This document shows positions 33,117-40,064 of a stretch of 40,064 nt of DNA, in pieces. Below the pieces are notes generated by a model. The model was given only the letters and a program-made list of their open reading frames with translations, did no database searches and was not told where the DNA came from. This DNA comes from Myxococcaceae bacterium (lineage in GTDB: Bacteria; Myxococcota; Myxococcia; Myxococcales; Myxococcaceae), in contig JAKEEX010000464.1 in NCBI GenBank assembly GCA_022616315.1, positions 1-40,064 of the forward strand. Direction: 5' to 3'. Positions within the stretch are counted from its first letter, which is position 1; every line of letters begins with the position of its first letter. A program made the translations under genes and the position numbers.

Positions 33117-34580
33117 TCACGCGAGCTCGAAGTAGCGCTCCAGCTCCCACGGCGTGACGGCCCGCTCGTGCTGGCGGACCTCCCACTCCCGGGTGCGGCA
33201 GTAGTGGTCCACGAAGCCCTCGCCGAGCAGCTCACGCGCCACCCGGCTGCGCCGCAGCAGCGCGACCGCGTCCTTGAGGGTGCGGGGGAGCGGCGGGGCC
33301 TCGGTGGCGTAGCCGTTGCCGGACGTCGGACGCGGAGGCTCCACGCGGTGCCGGATGCCCCAGAGCCCCGCAGCGAGGCTCGCCGCCATGGCGACGTACG
33401 GGTTCATGTCCGCGCCGGGCAGGCGGTACTCCACGCGCGTGCCCTTGGGGCCGCCGGGGATGACGCGCACCGCGCACGTGCGGTTCTCCACGCCCCAGGT
33501 TGCCCGCGTGGGCGCCCACGTGTTCTCCACGGCGCGCTTGTAGCTGTTGACGGTGGGCCAGCAGAGGGCCGTGAGCTCGGGCATCAGCGTCAGCTGTCCG
33601 CCCAGGTAGTGGCGCATCGGGGTGCTCCGCCCGCCCTCCGCGCGCGCGTCATGGAAGAGGTTGCGGCGGCCCTCCACGTCCCAGAGGGACTGGTGGAGGT
33701 GGCCGGAGCAGCCGGGGAGCCGCGCGTCCACCTTCGCCATGAAGCAGGCGAGCACGCCGTGGCGCGCGCAGATCTCCTTCACCGCCGTCTTGAAGAGGGC
33801 CGCCTTGTCCGCCGCGCGCTCGAGCTCGTCGTAGCGGAGGGCCGTCTCGTACACGCCCGGGCCCGTCTCCGTGTGCATCCCCTCGACGTCGATTCCGAAC
33901 GCGCGGCACCCGTCCACGATGGCATGCACCAGCTCGGCGTGGGCGCTCGAGCGCAGCCACGAGTAGCCGAACATGCCGGGGCTCAGGTGCGTCAGGCGCT
34001 GGAACCCCTTGTCGCGCAGGGACTGCGGCGTCTCGCGGAAGAGGAAGTACTCGAACTCGGCGCCGAAGCGCGGCAGGTAGCCCATATCCCGGGCCATCCG
34101 GCTGACGCGCTGGAGGAGCTGCCGCGGGCTCGGCTCGAAGGGCCCGCCCTTCCCGTCCACGAAGTCCAGGAGGAAGGCGGCGGTGTCCGGCTCCCACGGG
34201 ATGATGCGCCCGCTCGACACGTCCACGCGCGCCTGCAGGTCCGGGTAGCCCGAGTGCCACCCCGTCACCTCGGCGTTGTCCAGGAGCTCGTCGGCCACGT
34301 CCCAGCCGAAGATGACGTCGCAGAAGCCGAGGCCCCCGCCCACCGCGGACAGCAGCTTCTCCACGCTGATGTACTTTCCGCGCCAGACGCCATCCACGTC
34401 GAAGCCGCCCACCTTGGCCTTGGTGGCGCCCTTCTCGTGGAGCCACCGCTCCAGCGCGTCCACGCCCGCGGGCTCGCGCTCGACGGTGGTGCCCACGGTC
34501 CTGCGGCGCACCCGCTCGCCACGGGCGGTCCTCAGGGGCGTGCTCCGGCGTGCGAGGCGCTTGCTCCCTCGGGTCATCAT
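33117..34580 (-). CDS. Glutamine-synthetase-like gamma-glutamyl-amine ligase
   Basis: 487 aa. After a basic N-terminal stretch of about 38 residues (partly RRR-rich) come the GS beta-grasp and catalytic domains: FGAEFEYFLF, GMHTETGPGVYETALRYDEL, FMAKVDARLPGCSGHLHQSL, AVENTWAPTRATWGVENRTC, and RVEYRLPGADMNPYVAMAAS. The Tyr adenylylation loop of type I GlnA is not seen. This pattern matches PuuA/GlnA3/GlnA4-type ligases that couple glutamate to polyamines or ethanolamine rather than ammonia. ATG at 34580, with GAGGGGGATGGACGC upstream; a second ATG follows directly. It lies between aldehyde and alcohol dehydrogenase genes. Ligase family is firm; the amine substrate is inferred. Confidence 0.9.
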   Translation of the reverse strand: MMTRGSKRLARRSTPLRTARGERVRRRTVGTTVEREPAGVDALERWLHEKGATKAKVGGFDVDGVWRGKYISVEKLLSAVGGGLGFCDVIFGWDVADELLDNAEVTGWHSGYPDLQARVDVSSGRIIPWEPDTAAFLLDFVDGKGGPFEPSPRQLLQRVSRMARDMGYLPRFGAEFEYFLFRETPQSLRDKGFQRLTHLSPGMFGYSWLRSSAHAELVHAIVDGCRAFGIDVEGMHTETGPGVYETALRYDELERAADKAALFKTAVKEICARHGVLACFMAKVDARLPGCSGHLHQSLWDVEGRRNLFHDARAEGGRSTPMRHYLGGQLTLMPELTALCWPTVNSYKRAVENTWAPTRATWGVENRTCAVRVIPGGPKGTRVEYRLPGADMNPYVAMAASLAAGLWGIRHRVEPPRPTSGNGYATEAPPLPRTLKDAVALLRRSRVARELLGEGFVDHYCRTREWEVRQHERAVTPWELERYFELA

Positions 34581-34600
34581 GCGTCCATCCCCCTCACCCT

Positions 34601-36088
34601 TCAGACGGGCGGAAGCTTCGTCCAGACGGCCTTCACCTGGGTGTACCCATCCAGCGCGTGGTGCGAGAGGTCGCGGCCCCAGCCGGACTCGCGGAAGCCG
34701 CCGAAGGGCGCCGCGTCGTCGAACTCGTTGTAGCAGTTGATCCACACCACGCCGGACCTCAGCCGCTGCGCCAGCACCTGCGCCCGCGCCACGTCGCGCG
34801 TCCACACGCCGGCGGCCAGGCCGAAGGGCGTTCCGTTGGCCACCTCGAGCGCCTCCGCGTCGTCGTCGAAGCGCATGCAGGCGAGCACGGGGCCGAAGAT
34901 CTCCTCCTGGGCGATGCGCATCCCGGGGCCCACGTCTCCGAAGACGGTGGGCTGCAGGAAGGCGCCGCGCGCCCTGTCCCCGCCCGTGTCGCGAGCGCCG
35001 CCGGTGAGGAGCCGCGCCCCCTGCTCCACCCCGCTCCGGATGTAGCCGAGCACCGTCATGAGGTGCTTCTCGCTCACCTGCGCGCCCATCTCCGTCCGCG
35101 CATCGAGGGGGTCTCCCACCACCATCTTCCGTGCGCGCGCGACCAGGCGCTCCACGAAGGGCTCGTACGCGTCGCGGTGCACGAGCACCCGGCTGCCCGC
35201 GTTGCAGATCTCGCCCTTGTTGCTGAAGATGCCCCAGAAGCACGCCTCCACCGCGGCGTCCATGTCCGCGTCCGGGAAGACGAGCTGCGGGCTCTTGCCG
35301 CCGAGCTCCAGGGTGAGCTTCTTCAGGTTGCTCGCGGCGCTCGCCTGCAGGAGGCGGCGCGCGGTGCGGCCCGAGCCGGTGAAGGAGAGCTTGTCCACCT
35401 CCGGATGCCGCGCGAGCGCCTCTCCCGCCTGGTCCCCCAAGCCGGGCACCACGTTGAGGACGCCGGGAGGGAGGCCCGCCTCCAGCGCCAGCTCGCCCAG
35501 CTTGAGCGCCGTGAGGGGCGTGAGCTCGGAGGGCTTGAGCACCACCGTGCACCCGGCCGCGAGCGCGGGCCCGAGCTTCCAGCACGCGAGGCACGTGGGG
35601 TAGTTCCACGGGACGATGGCGCCCACCACGCCGAGGGGCTCGCGCCGGGTGTAGGTGTGGAAGGGCCCGTCCACCGGGAGCACCTCACCCAAGCAGTGGC
35701 CCGCGAGCTCGGAGAAGTAGGCGAGCGTGGCCGCGCCGGGACCCACGTCCCCGGAGAGGGCCTGCCGGAACGTCTTGCCGTTGTTGAGCGACTCGACGAG
35801 CGCGAACTCGTCGCGCCGGGAGGACAGGAGCTCCGCAAAGCGGCGCAGCACATTTCCACGCGCCCGGCCTCCCAGACGCGCCCACGGCCCCTCCTCGAAG
35901 GCCCTGCGCGCGGCACGCACCGCGCGGTCCACGTCGGGGGCCGTCGCCGCGGGTGCCTCGCAGAGGGGCTCGCCCGTCGCGGGGTTGATGACGGGAAGCG
36001 TGCCACCCTCGACAGGCTCCACGTGCTGGCCGTCGATGAGGAGCCGGAGGGTCGGGAGCCTGGGAGTGAGCGCGCGTGCGTCGGTCAT
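34601..36088 (-). CDS. NAD(P)-dependent aldehyde dehydrogenase
   Basis: 495 aa. NAD-binding PWNYPTCLACWKLGPALAAG, KPSELTPLTALKL and FTGSGRTARRLLQ; catalytic Glu in LTLELGGKSPQLVF and Cys in NKGEICNAGSRVLVH; end motif PFGGFRESGWGRDL. It resembles betaine/gamma-aminobutyraldehyde-type enzymes. The ATG at 36088 follows AGAAGGCCCGTCCG. It is first in the operon ALDH - ligase (20 bp) - Fe-ADH (38 bp). The set would allow a gamma-glutamylated amino-alcohol to be oxidised first to the aldehyde and then to the acid. Substrate not proven. Confidence 0.95.
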   Translation of the reverse strand: MTDARALTPRLPTLRLLIDGQHVEPVEGGTLPVINPATGEPLCEAPAATAPDVDRAVRAARRAFEEGPWARLGGRARGNVLRRFAELLSSRRDEFALVESLNNGKTFRQALSGDVGPGAATLAYFSELAGHCLGEVLPVDGPFHTYTRREPLGVVGAIVPWNYPTCLACWKLGPALAAGCTVVLKPSELTPLTALKLGELALEAGLPPGVLNVVPGLGDQAGEALARHPEVDKLSFTGSGRTARRLLQASAASNLKKLTLELGGKSPQLVFPDADMDAAVEACFWGIFSNKGEICNAGSRVLVHRDAYEPFVERLVARARKMVVGDPLDARTEMGAQVSEKHLMTVLGYIRSGVEQGARLLTGGARDTGGDRARGAFLQPTVFGDVGPGMRIAQEEIFGPVLACMRFDDDAEALEVANGTPFGLAAGVWTRDVARAQVLAQRLRSGVVWINCYNEFDDAAPFGGFRESGWGRDLSHHALDGYTQVKAVWTKLPPV

Positions 36089-36416
36089 CGGACGGGCCTT
36101 CTGGGCGGGAGGGGACGCCGGCAGGGTTCGAGGCCGGCCGTGCGGGACGGCGAGCTGACGCGGGGCAGGACGGTAGGCACCGCCCGCGGGGAGGGCAACG
36201 TGGGCCGGATGGACAACGTCGTCCTCCGGAAACTCTGCGCGCCCGCGCCGGTTCCCGCCGGCATTGCACGCACCCAGCGACGCGCGCCGCTGTTCACCCG
36301 CCGCGGGTTCGGTCCGACCTCCTGGCCCATTGCAGTGCCGGCGCCGAGCACAACTTTTACCGCACGCGTGGGGGAGTGACGGGACCGGGACACGCCCCCT
36401 TTGCGCGAGGTGGGTG
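36089..36416. other. Divergent intergenic region
   Basis: 328 bp between the aldehyde dehydrogenase (-) and alpha/beta-hydrolase (+) genes. It must hold both promoters but I see no clear sigma70 or sigma54 match. A near-palindrome GTGC-CGGCGCCG-A-GCAC near 36337-36353 might be an operator. No gene-like frame with a ribosome site was found. Confidence 0.4.
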
Positions 36417-37217
36417 ATGACGTCCCTGATCATCCAGTGGCGGAGGCTGCAGCGCGAGGCGTCCAACCTCGCCGGCTACGTGCAGCTGAACCGTCACGGA
36501 AGGCAGGTGGAGCGGCGGACGGACTTCACCCGCTGCACGCGCCCCGTGCTGCTGCTCTACGGGCTGCTCAGCACGCGCCGTGTGCTGGAGGTGCTCGAGC
36601 ACCGGCTGCGGCGGGACGGCTACTGCGTGTGGAGCATCCACCTGGGGGGCATGTTCGACGCGCTCAACACCCGCGGCATCGACGAGAGCGCCGCGCTCGT
36701 GGCGCAGAAGGTCGAGCGAATGTACGCGCGCTACCAGATGGGCCCGCTCGCCATCATCGGCCACAGCCTGGGAGGGCTCATCGGTCGCTACTACGTGAAG
36801 AGGCTGGGCGGGGACCAGCGCGTCTGTACGCTCATCACGCTGGGGACGCCCCACGCGGGCACGCCCGTGGCGTACCTCGGCTGCGCGACGGTGGGGGCGG
36901 TCTCTCCGAGCGTGTGGCAGATCACGCCCCGTGCCCGGTTCCTGAGGGCCCTGGACGCGGGCGCCTTCCCCCGGCACGTGCGCCTGGTGTCCATCTACTC
37001 GCGGGCGGACGGCCTGAGCCCCTACCCCAGCTGCCTCCTCGGCGAGCCGGCCGCGGACAACCTCGCGCACGTGGAGGTGACGGGCGTGGGCCACCGCGAC
37101 TTCCTCACCCGCCGCGCCGTGTATGCGCACGTCCGCAAGGAGCTGTCGCTCGCCTTCGCACCTGCACAGGCCCACCCGCGGACCCTCCCCTTCTCGCAGG
37201 CCGCGCCGGTGGGGTAG
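36417..37217 (+). CDS. Alpha/beta-hydrolase (lipase-like)
   Basis: 266 aa. Nucleophile elbow IIGHSLGGLIGRYYVK, substrate-strand start PVLLLYGLLSTRRVL, GTPHAGTPVAYLG, and the C-terminal SIYSRADGLSPYPSCLL and VGHRDFL, which supply the likely Asp and His of the triad. This resembles the triacylglycerol-lipase/PGAP1-like group; no signal peptide is evident, so it is cytosolic or exported by an unrecognised route. ATG at 36417 (GTG 36414 precedes it in frame) with GCGAGGTGGGTG upstream. A small unknown gene follows after 12 bp. The substrate is unknown. Confidence 0.88.
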   Translation: MTSLIIQWRRLQREASNLAGYVQLNRHGRQVERRTDFTRCTRPVLLLYGLLSTRRVLEVLEHRLRRDGYCVWSIHLGGMFDALNTRGIDESAALVAQKVERMYARYQMGPLAIIGHSLGGLIGRYYVKRLGGDQRVCTLITLGTPHAGTPVAYLGCATVGAVSPSVWQITPRARFLRALDAGAFPRHVRLVSIYSRADGLSPYPSCLLGEPAADNLAHVEVTGVGHRDFLTRRAVYAHVRKELSLAFAPAQAHPRTLPFSQAAPVG

Positions 37218-37229
37218 AGAGGGGCGGCC

Positions 37230-37676
37230 ATGCCGTCGCGCTGGGAACAGCTCCTCGCAGCAAAGCCGGTACCGTTGCTCGAGCACTTCCGCGACGAGGT
37301 GGCGAAGCTCCTCGCCACGGACCTCGAGCGGTGGCCGCCGCCGGTGCAGGAGGTGGACCCGGCCACCATCGGTGCCTTCGCGACCGTGCTGGCGCCTGAC
37401 GCCCCTGCGCCCCATCCGGCGGTGTACGCCGAGGCCTTCCGGCTCGCGCGCTGGCAGCTGGGGCGCGAGCTCGACGCCTACGACGACTACCTCCGCAACC
37501 GCCGCTTCCTCGCGGCGGGGGTCCCACCCTCGGACCGCCCCGCCCTCCTCTTCCTGGAGCGGTGGCTCACGGAGCAGATGCACGAGCTGGGGGAGGCGAC
37601 GGGGGGACGCTTCAACCGTCCCCTCATGCTCGAGTGCCTCGAGCGCACCGAGGCCCTGCTGCGCGCACGTCGCTAG
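37230..37676 (+). CDS. Small helical protein, unknown
   Basis: 148 aa. ATG at 37230 follows GAGAGGGGCGGCC, 12 bp after the hydrolase, suggesting one operon. All-helical in appearance, with no membrane segment or signal peptide (VAKLLATDLERWPPPVQEVD, DAYDDYLRNRRFLAAGV, LLFLERWLTEQMHELGEA). No motif recognised. The good ribosome site and G/C-rich third positions support it as real. Confidence 0.75.
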   Translation: MPSRWEQLLAAKPVPLLEHFRDEVAKLLATDLERWPPPVQEVDPATIGAFATVLAPDAPAPHPAVYAEAFRLARWQLGRELDAYDDYLRNRRFLAAGVPPSDRPALLFLERWLTEQMHELGEATGGRFNRPLMLECLERTEALLRARR

Positions 37677-37771
37677 AGCCCTCCCCCGCGCGTGAGGTGC
37701 GCAGCGCCTGCCGGGTGTCCCGAGGAGAAGCCGCTTTACCGCACGCCCCATCTGCCTTAAGCCGCGCGGTC

Positions 37772-38920
37772 ATGGACGTCACGGGTACCCCGCCGGCCGG
37801 GAACCGGAAGCGCCTCGTTCTCCTGGCGGGCCTGTGGTTGTTTCTGCTGCTCGTGGCGGTGGTGTTCCGCGGCGTGCTGCTCGTGTTCGCGGGTGCCGCG
37901 CTCATCGCCTACCTCATTGCCCCCGGGGTCAACCGGCTGAGCAAGGTGCGTATCCGCGGCCACGCCATTCCGCGCTGGGTGGCGGTGCTGCTCCTCTACG
38001 CCCTCTTCTTCGTGGGCGTGTACCTCTTCGTCGTCGCGCTGGTGCCCAACATCTACGCGGAGCTCGTGCGCATCAGCGGTGGGGCGGTGACGTGGGCGCG
38101 CACGCTGACGCCGGAGCGCATCGAGGAGATTGCCGCCGCGGCGGAGGCCTGGCTGCGCGAGCGTGGCATTCCGGCGGCCCTCTCGAGGCGCAGCCTGGCG
38201 GAGCGGGGGCCGGAGGAGGGCGTACAGCTGTCGCTGGACCTCCACCTCTTCGTGGAGGGGCTCATCGACCGGGCGGCGGAGCTGCTCGAGGAGAACGTGG
38301 GGGACATCGTCGCCGTCAGCCGCGGCATCCTCACGGCGGTGCTGGCCGGCATCTTCATGACGTTCTTCATGCTGATGGTGGCGGCCTTCCTCTCCATCGA
38401 CTCGCGCGCCATCGGCGCCTACGCGCGGAGCCTGGTGCCCCGGGAGTACGCCGAGGACGTCCAGGTGCTCGCGGCCACCATCGACCGGAGCCTCGCCGGC
38501 GTCGTGCGTGGCCAGGTGACCATCTGTCTGGTCAACGGCGCGCTCACGTTCCTGGGGCTCGTGCTGTTCCAGGTGAAGTTCGCCTTCCTCCTGGCCACCA
38601 TCGCCACCTTCCTGAGCCTCATCCCCATCTTCGGCACCATCATCAGCTCGGTGCCCATCGTGCTCATCGGGCTGTCCGGGAGCTTCGGGACGGGCGCGGC
38701 CATCCTGGCGTGGATCATCGGCATCCACGCGCTGGAGGCGTACGTCCTCAACCCGAAGATCATGGGCAGCGCGGCGCGGATCCACCCGGTGGTGGTGGCC
38801 TTCGCGCTCATCGCGGGGGAGCGGAGCTACGGGCTGGTGGGGGCGCTGTTCGCCGTGCCGGTGGCGGCCATCCTCGTGGCCTGCTTCGACTTCATGAGGA
38901 AGCGGGTGCAGGCCACGTGA
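37772..38920 (+). CDS. AI-2E/PerM-family transporter
   Basis: 382 aa with about eight membrane helices in the family layout: paired N-terminal helices (LVLLAGLWLFLLLVAVVF), a long amphipathic cytosolic middle (IEEIAAAAEAWLRERGIPAA), then paired helices and the conserved SLAGVVRGQVTICLVNGALT, FAFLLATIATFLSLIPIFGT and EAYVLNPKIMG near the end. Members export the autoinducer AI-2 or act as Na+/H+ antiporters; the ligand here is unknown. The ATG at 37772 has a weak ribosome site, 95 bp beyond the previous gene. It ends 10 bp from the convergent rho stop. Confidence 0.92.
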   Translation: MDVTGTPPAGNRKRLVLLAGLWLFLLLVAVVFRGVLLVFAGAALIAYLIAPGVNRLSKVRIRGHAIPRWVAVLLLYALFFVGVYLFVVALVPNIYAELVRISGGAVTWARTLTPERIEEIAAAAEAWLRERGIPAALSRRSLAERGPEEGVQLSLDLHLFVEGLIDRAAELLEENVGDIVAVSRGILTAVLAGIFMTFFMLMVAAFLSIDSRAIGAYARSLVPREYAEDVQVLAATIDRSLAGVVRGQVTICLVNGALTFLGLVLFQVKFAFLLATIATFLSLIPIFGTIISSVPIVLIGLSGSFGTGAAILAWIIGIHALEAYVLNPKIMGSAARIHPVVVAFALIAGERSYGLVGALFAVPVAAILVACFDFMRKRVQAT

Positions 38921-38930
38921 GCTTTTGGCC

Positions 38931-40064
38931 CTAGCGGTTCATCGAGCCGAGGAACTCCGCGTTCCCGGCGGTAGGCCGCATGTGCTTGAGCACGAACTCC
39001 ATCGCGTCGATGGGCGTGAACGGATGGAGCACCTGCCGGAGCGCCGTGATGCGGATGAGGTCCGCGGTCGACAGGAGCAGCTCCTCCTTGCGCGTGCCGG
39101 ACTTGTTGATGTCCAGCGTGGGGAAGATGCGCTTCTCCATCAGCTTGCGGTCCAGCACGATCTCCGAGTTACCGGTGCCCTTGAACTCCTCGAAGATGAC
39201 CTCGTCCATGCGGCTGCCGGTGTCGATGAGCGCCGTGCCGATGATGGTGAGGCTCCCACCCTCCTCGATGTTGCGGGCCGCGCCGAAGAAGCGCTTGGGC
39301 TTGTGGAGCGCGTTGGCGTCCACGCCGCCGGAGAGGATCTTCCCGCTCGAGGGGACCACCGTGTTGTAGGCACGGGCCAGGCGGGTGATGGAGTCGAGCA
39401 GGATGACCACGTCGTGCTTCTGCTCCACCAGGCGCTTGGCCTTGTCGATGACCATCTCGGCGACCTGGACGTGGCGCGTGGCGGGCTCGTCGAAGGTGGA
39501 GGACACCACCTCGCCGCGCACGCTGCGCTCCATGTCCGTCACCTCCTCGGGCCGCTCGTCCACCAGGAGCACGATGAGCTTCAGGTCCGGGTGGTTCTTG
39601 CTGATGGCGTGCGCGATGTTCTGCAGCAGCACCGTCTTGCCCGCCTTCGGGGGCGCCACGATGAGGCAGCGCTGCCCGAGCCCGATGGGGCAGAACATGT
39701 CGATGATGCGGGTGGTCATCTCCGCGCCGTCGTGCTCGAGCTTGAGCTTGCGCGTCGGATAGAGCGGCGTGAGGTTGTCGAAGAGGATGCGCTCCCTGGC
39801 CTCCTCGCTGAGCGGGTCCACGAAGTTGACGCGCTCCACGCGCGACAGGCCGAAGAAGCGCTCCCCCTCGCGTGGCTGGCGGATGGTGCCGGACACCGTG
39901 TCCCCGGGGCGCAGGTTGAAGCGGCGCACCTGGCTGGGGGAGACGTAGATGTCGTCCGGGCTCGGCTGGTAGTCGCTGTCCGCGCTGCGCAGGAAGCCGT
40001 ACCCGTCGCTCATCAGCTCGAGCACGCCCTCGGCCTGCACCTCGAAGCGCTTGTCCGCGATGCC
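38931..40064 (-). CDS. rho: Transcription termination factor Rho, 5' end beyond window
   Basis: Partial: 377 residues, frame open to base 40064. It starts inside the cold-shock-like RNA-binding domain ([20 protein letters not shown]). A GTG at 40040 is internal, since eight conserved-looking codons precede it. Then comes the RecA-like motor: [17 protein letters not shown] (Walker A), [33 protein letters not shown] (Walker B), the Q/R loop GILSGGVD-type [20 protein letters not shown], and [20 protein letters not shown]. The C-terminus [20 protein letters not shown] is complete with a TAG at 38931. Rho unwinds RNA:DNA hybrids and ends untranslated transcripts. The N-terminal extension common in Myxococcota lies outside the window. 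Confidence 0.98.
   Translation of the reverse strand, partial: GIADKRFEVQAEGVLELMSDGYGFLRSADSDYQPSPDDIYVSPSQVRRFNLRPGDTVSGTIRQPREGERFFGLSRVERVNFVDPLSEEARERILFDNLTPLYPTRKLKLEHDGAEMTTRIIDMFCPIGLGQRCLIVAPPKAGKTVLLQNIAHAISKNHPDLKLIVLLVDERPEEVTDMERSVRGEVVSSTFDEPATRHVQVAEMVIDKAKRLVEQKHDVVILLDSITRLARAYNTVVPSSGKILSGGVDANALHKPKRFFGAARNIEEGGSLTIIGTALIDTGSRMDEVIFEEFKGTGNSEIVLDRKLMEKRIFPTLDINKSGTRKEELLLSTADLIRITALRQVLHPFTPIDAMEFVLKHMRPTAGNAEFLGSMNR

Noticed and set aside
40038-40040. GTG as the start of rho
   Set aside because: The frame stays open to the window end and the cold-shock RNA-binding domain continues upstream, so it is internal.

Overview
The window is very GC-rich, with tightly packed genes, many GTG starts and many 1-4 bp overlaps. 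It looks like a chromosomal segment of a myxobacterium (Myxococcota, suborder Cystobacterineae, Myxococcus/Corallococcus/Archangium-like). The strongest marker is the carD-carG pair at 26850-28356: a CarD protein with an acidic stretch and four RGRP AT-hooks, followed by an archaemetzincin-like CarG. A response regulator with an XRE output domain and a PilZ protein also fit. I see no rRNA, tRNA, CRISPR array, insertion sequence or prophage.

Layout. 1-640 (-): 5' part of a processive family 2 glycosyltransferase cut by the left edge. 949-1542 (+): receiver-XRE regulator. 1708-4104 (-): biotin carboxylase, small biotin carrier and enoyl-CoA hydratase, an acyl-CoA carboxylase module without its carboxyltransferase. 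4297-5425 (+): a small unknown protein ending in a REP-like palindrome, and a membrane protein. 5426-24683 (-): a complete division and cell wall (dcw) cluster in canonical order, mraZ-STAS-rsmH-ftsL-ftsI-murE-murF-mraY-murD-ftsW-murG-murC-murB-ddl-ftsQ-ftsA-ftsZ. It builds UDP-MurNAc-pentapeptide, lipid I and lipid II, and supplies the divisome. The larger internal gaps lie before murE (102 bp), ftsQ (119 bp) and ftsZ (221 bp).

24684-24938 is the divergent regulatory region between mraZ and a PilZ gene. On the mraZ strand it carries a good sigma70-type promoter (TTGACC, 17 bp, TAGCTT). The promoter is flanked by two clusters of three GTGG repeats, each with an exact 10 bp period, the arrangement known for MraZ operators. 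One more GTGGAT lies in the promoter spacer. The ftsZ-proximal gap has a related promoter-like sequence. An STAS protein lacking the usual phospho-serine sits between mraZ and rsmH.

24939-25667 (+) PilZ protein; 25699-26715 (-) exported App1-like HAD phosphatase; 26850-31874 (+) carD, carG, a membrane-anchored unknown, a PMT/ArnT-like glycosyltransferase and a lipoprotein. 31894-36088 (-): aldehyde dehydrogenase, glutamine-synthetase-like ligase and iron alcohol dehydrogenase, a set that suggests a gamma-glutamylated amino-alcohol or amine catabolic route. 36417-38920 (+): alpha/beta-hydrolase, small unknown and AI-2E-family permease. 38931-40064 (-): rho, cut by the right edge.

All functions are read from motifs, length and context by eye; no database search was run.
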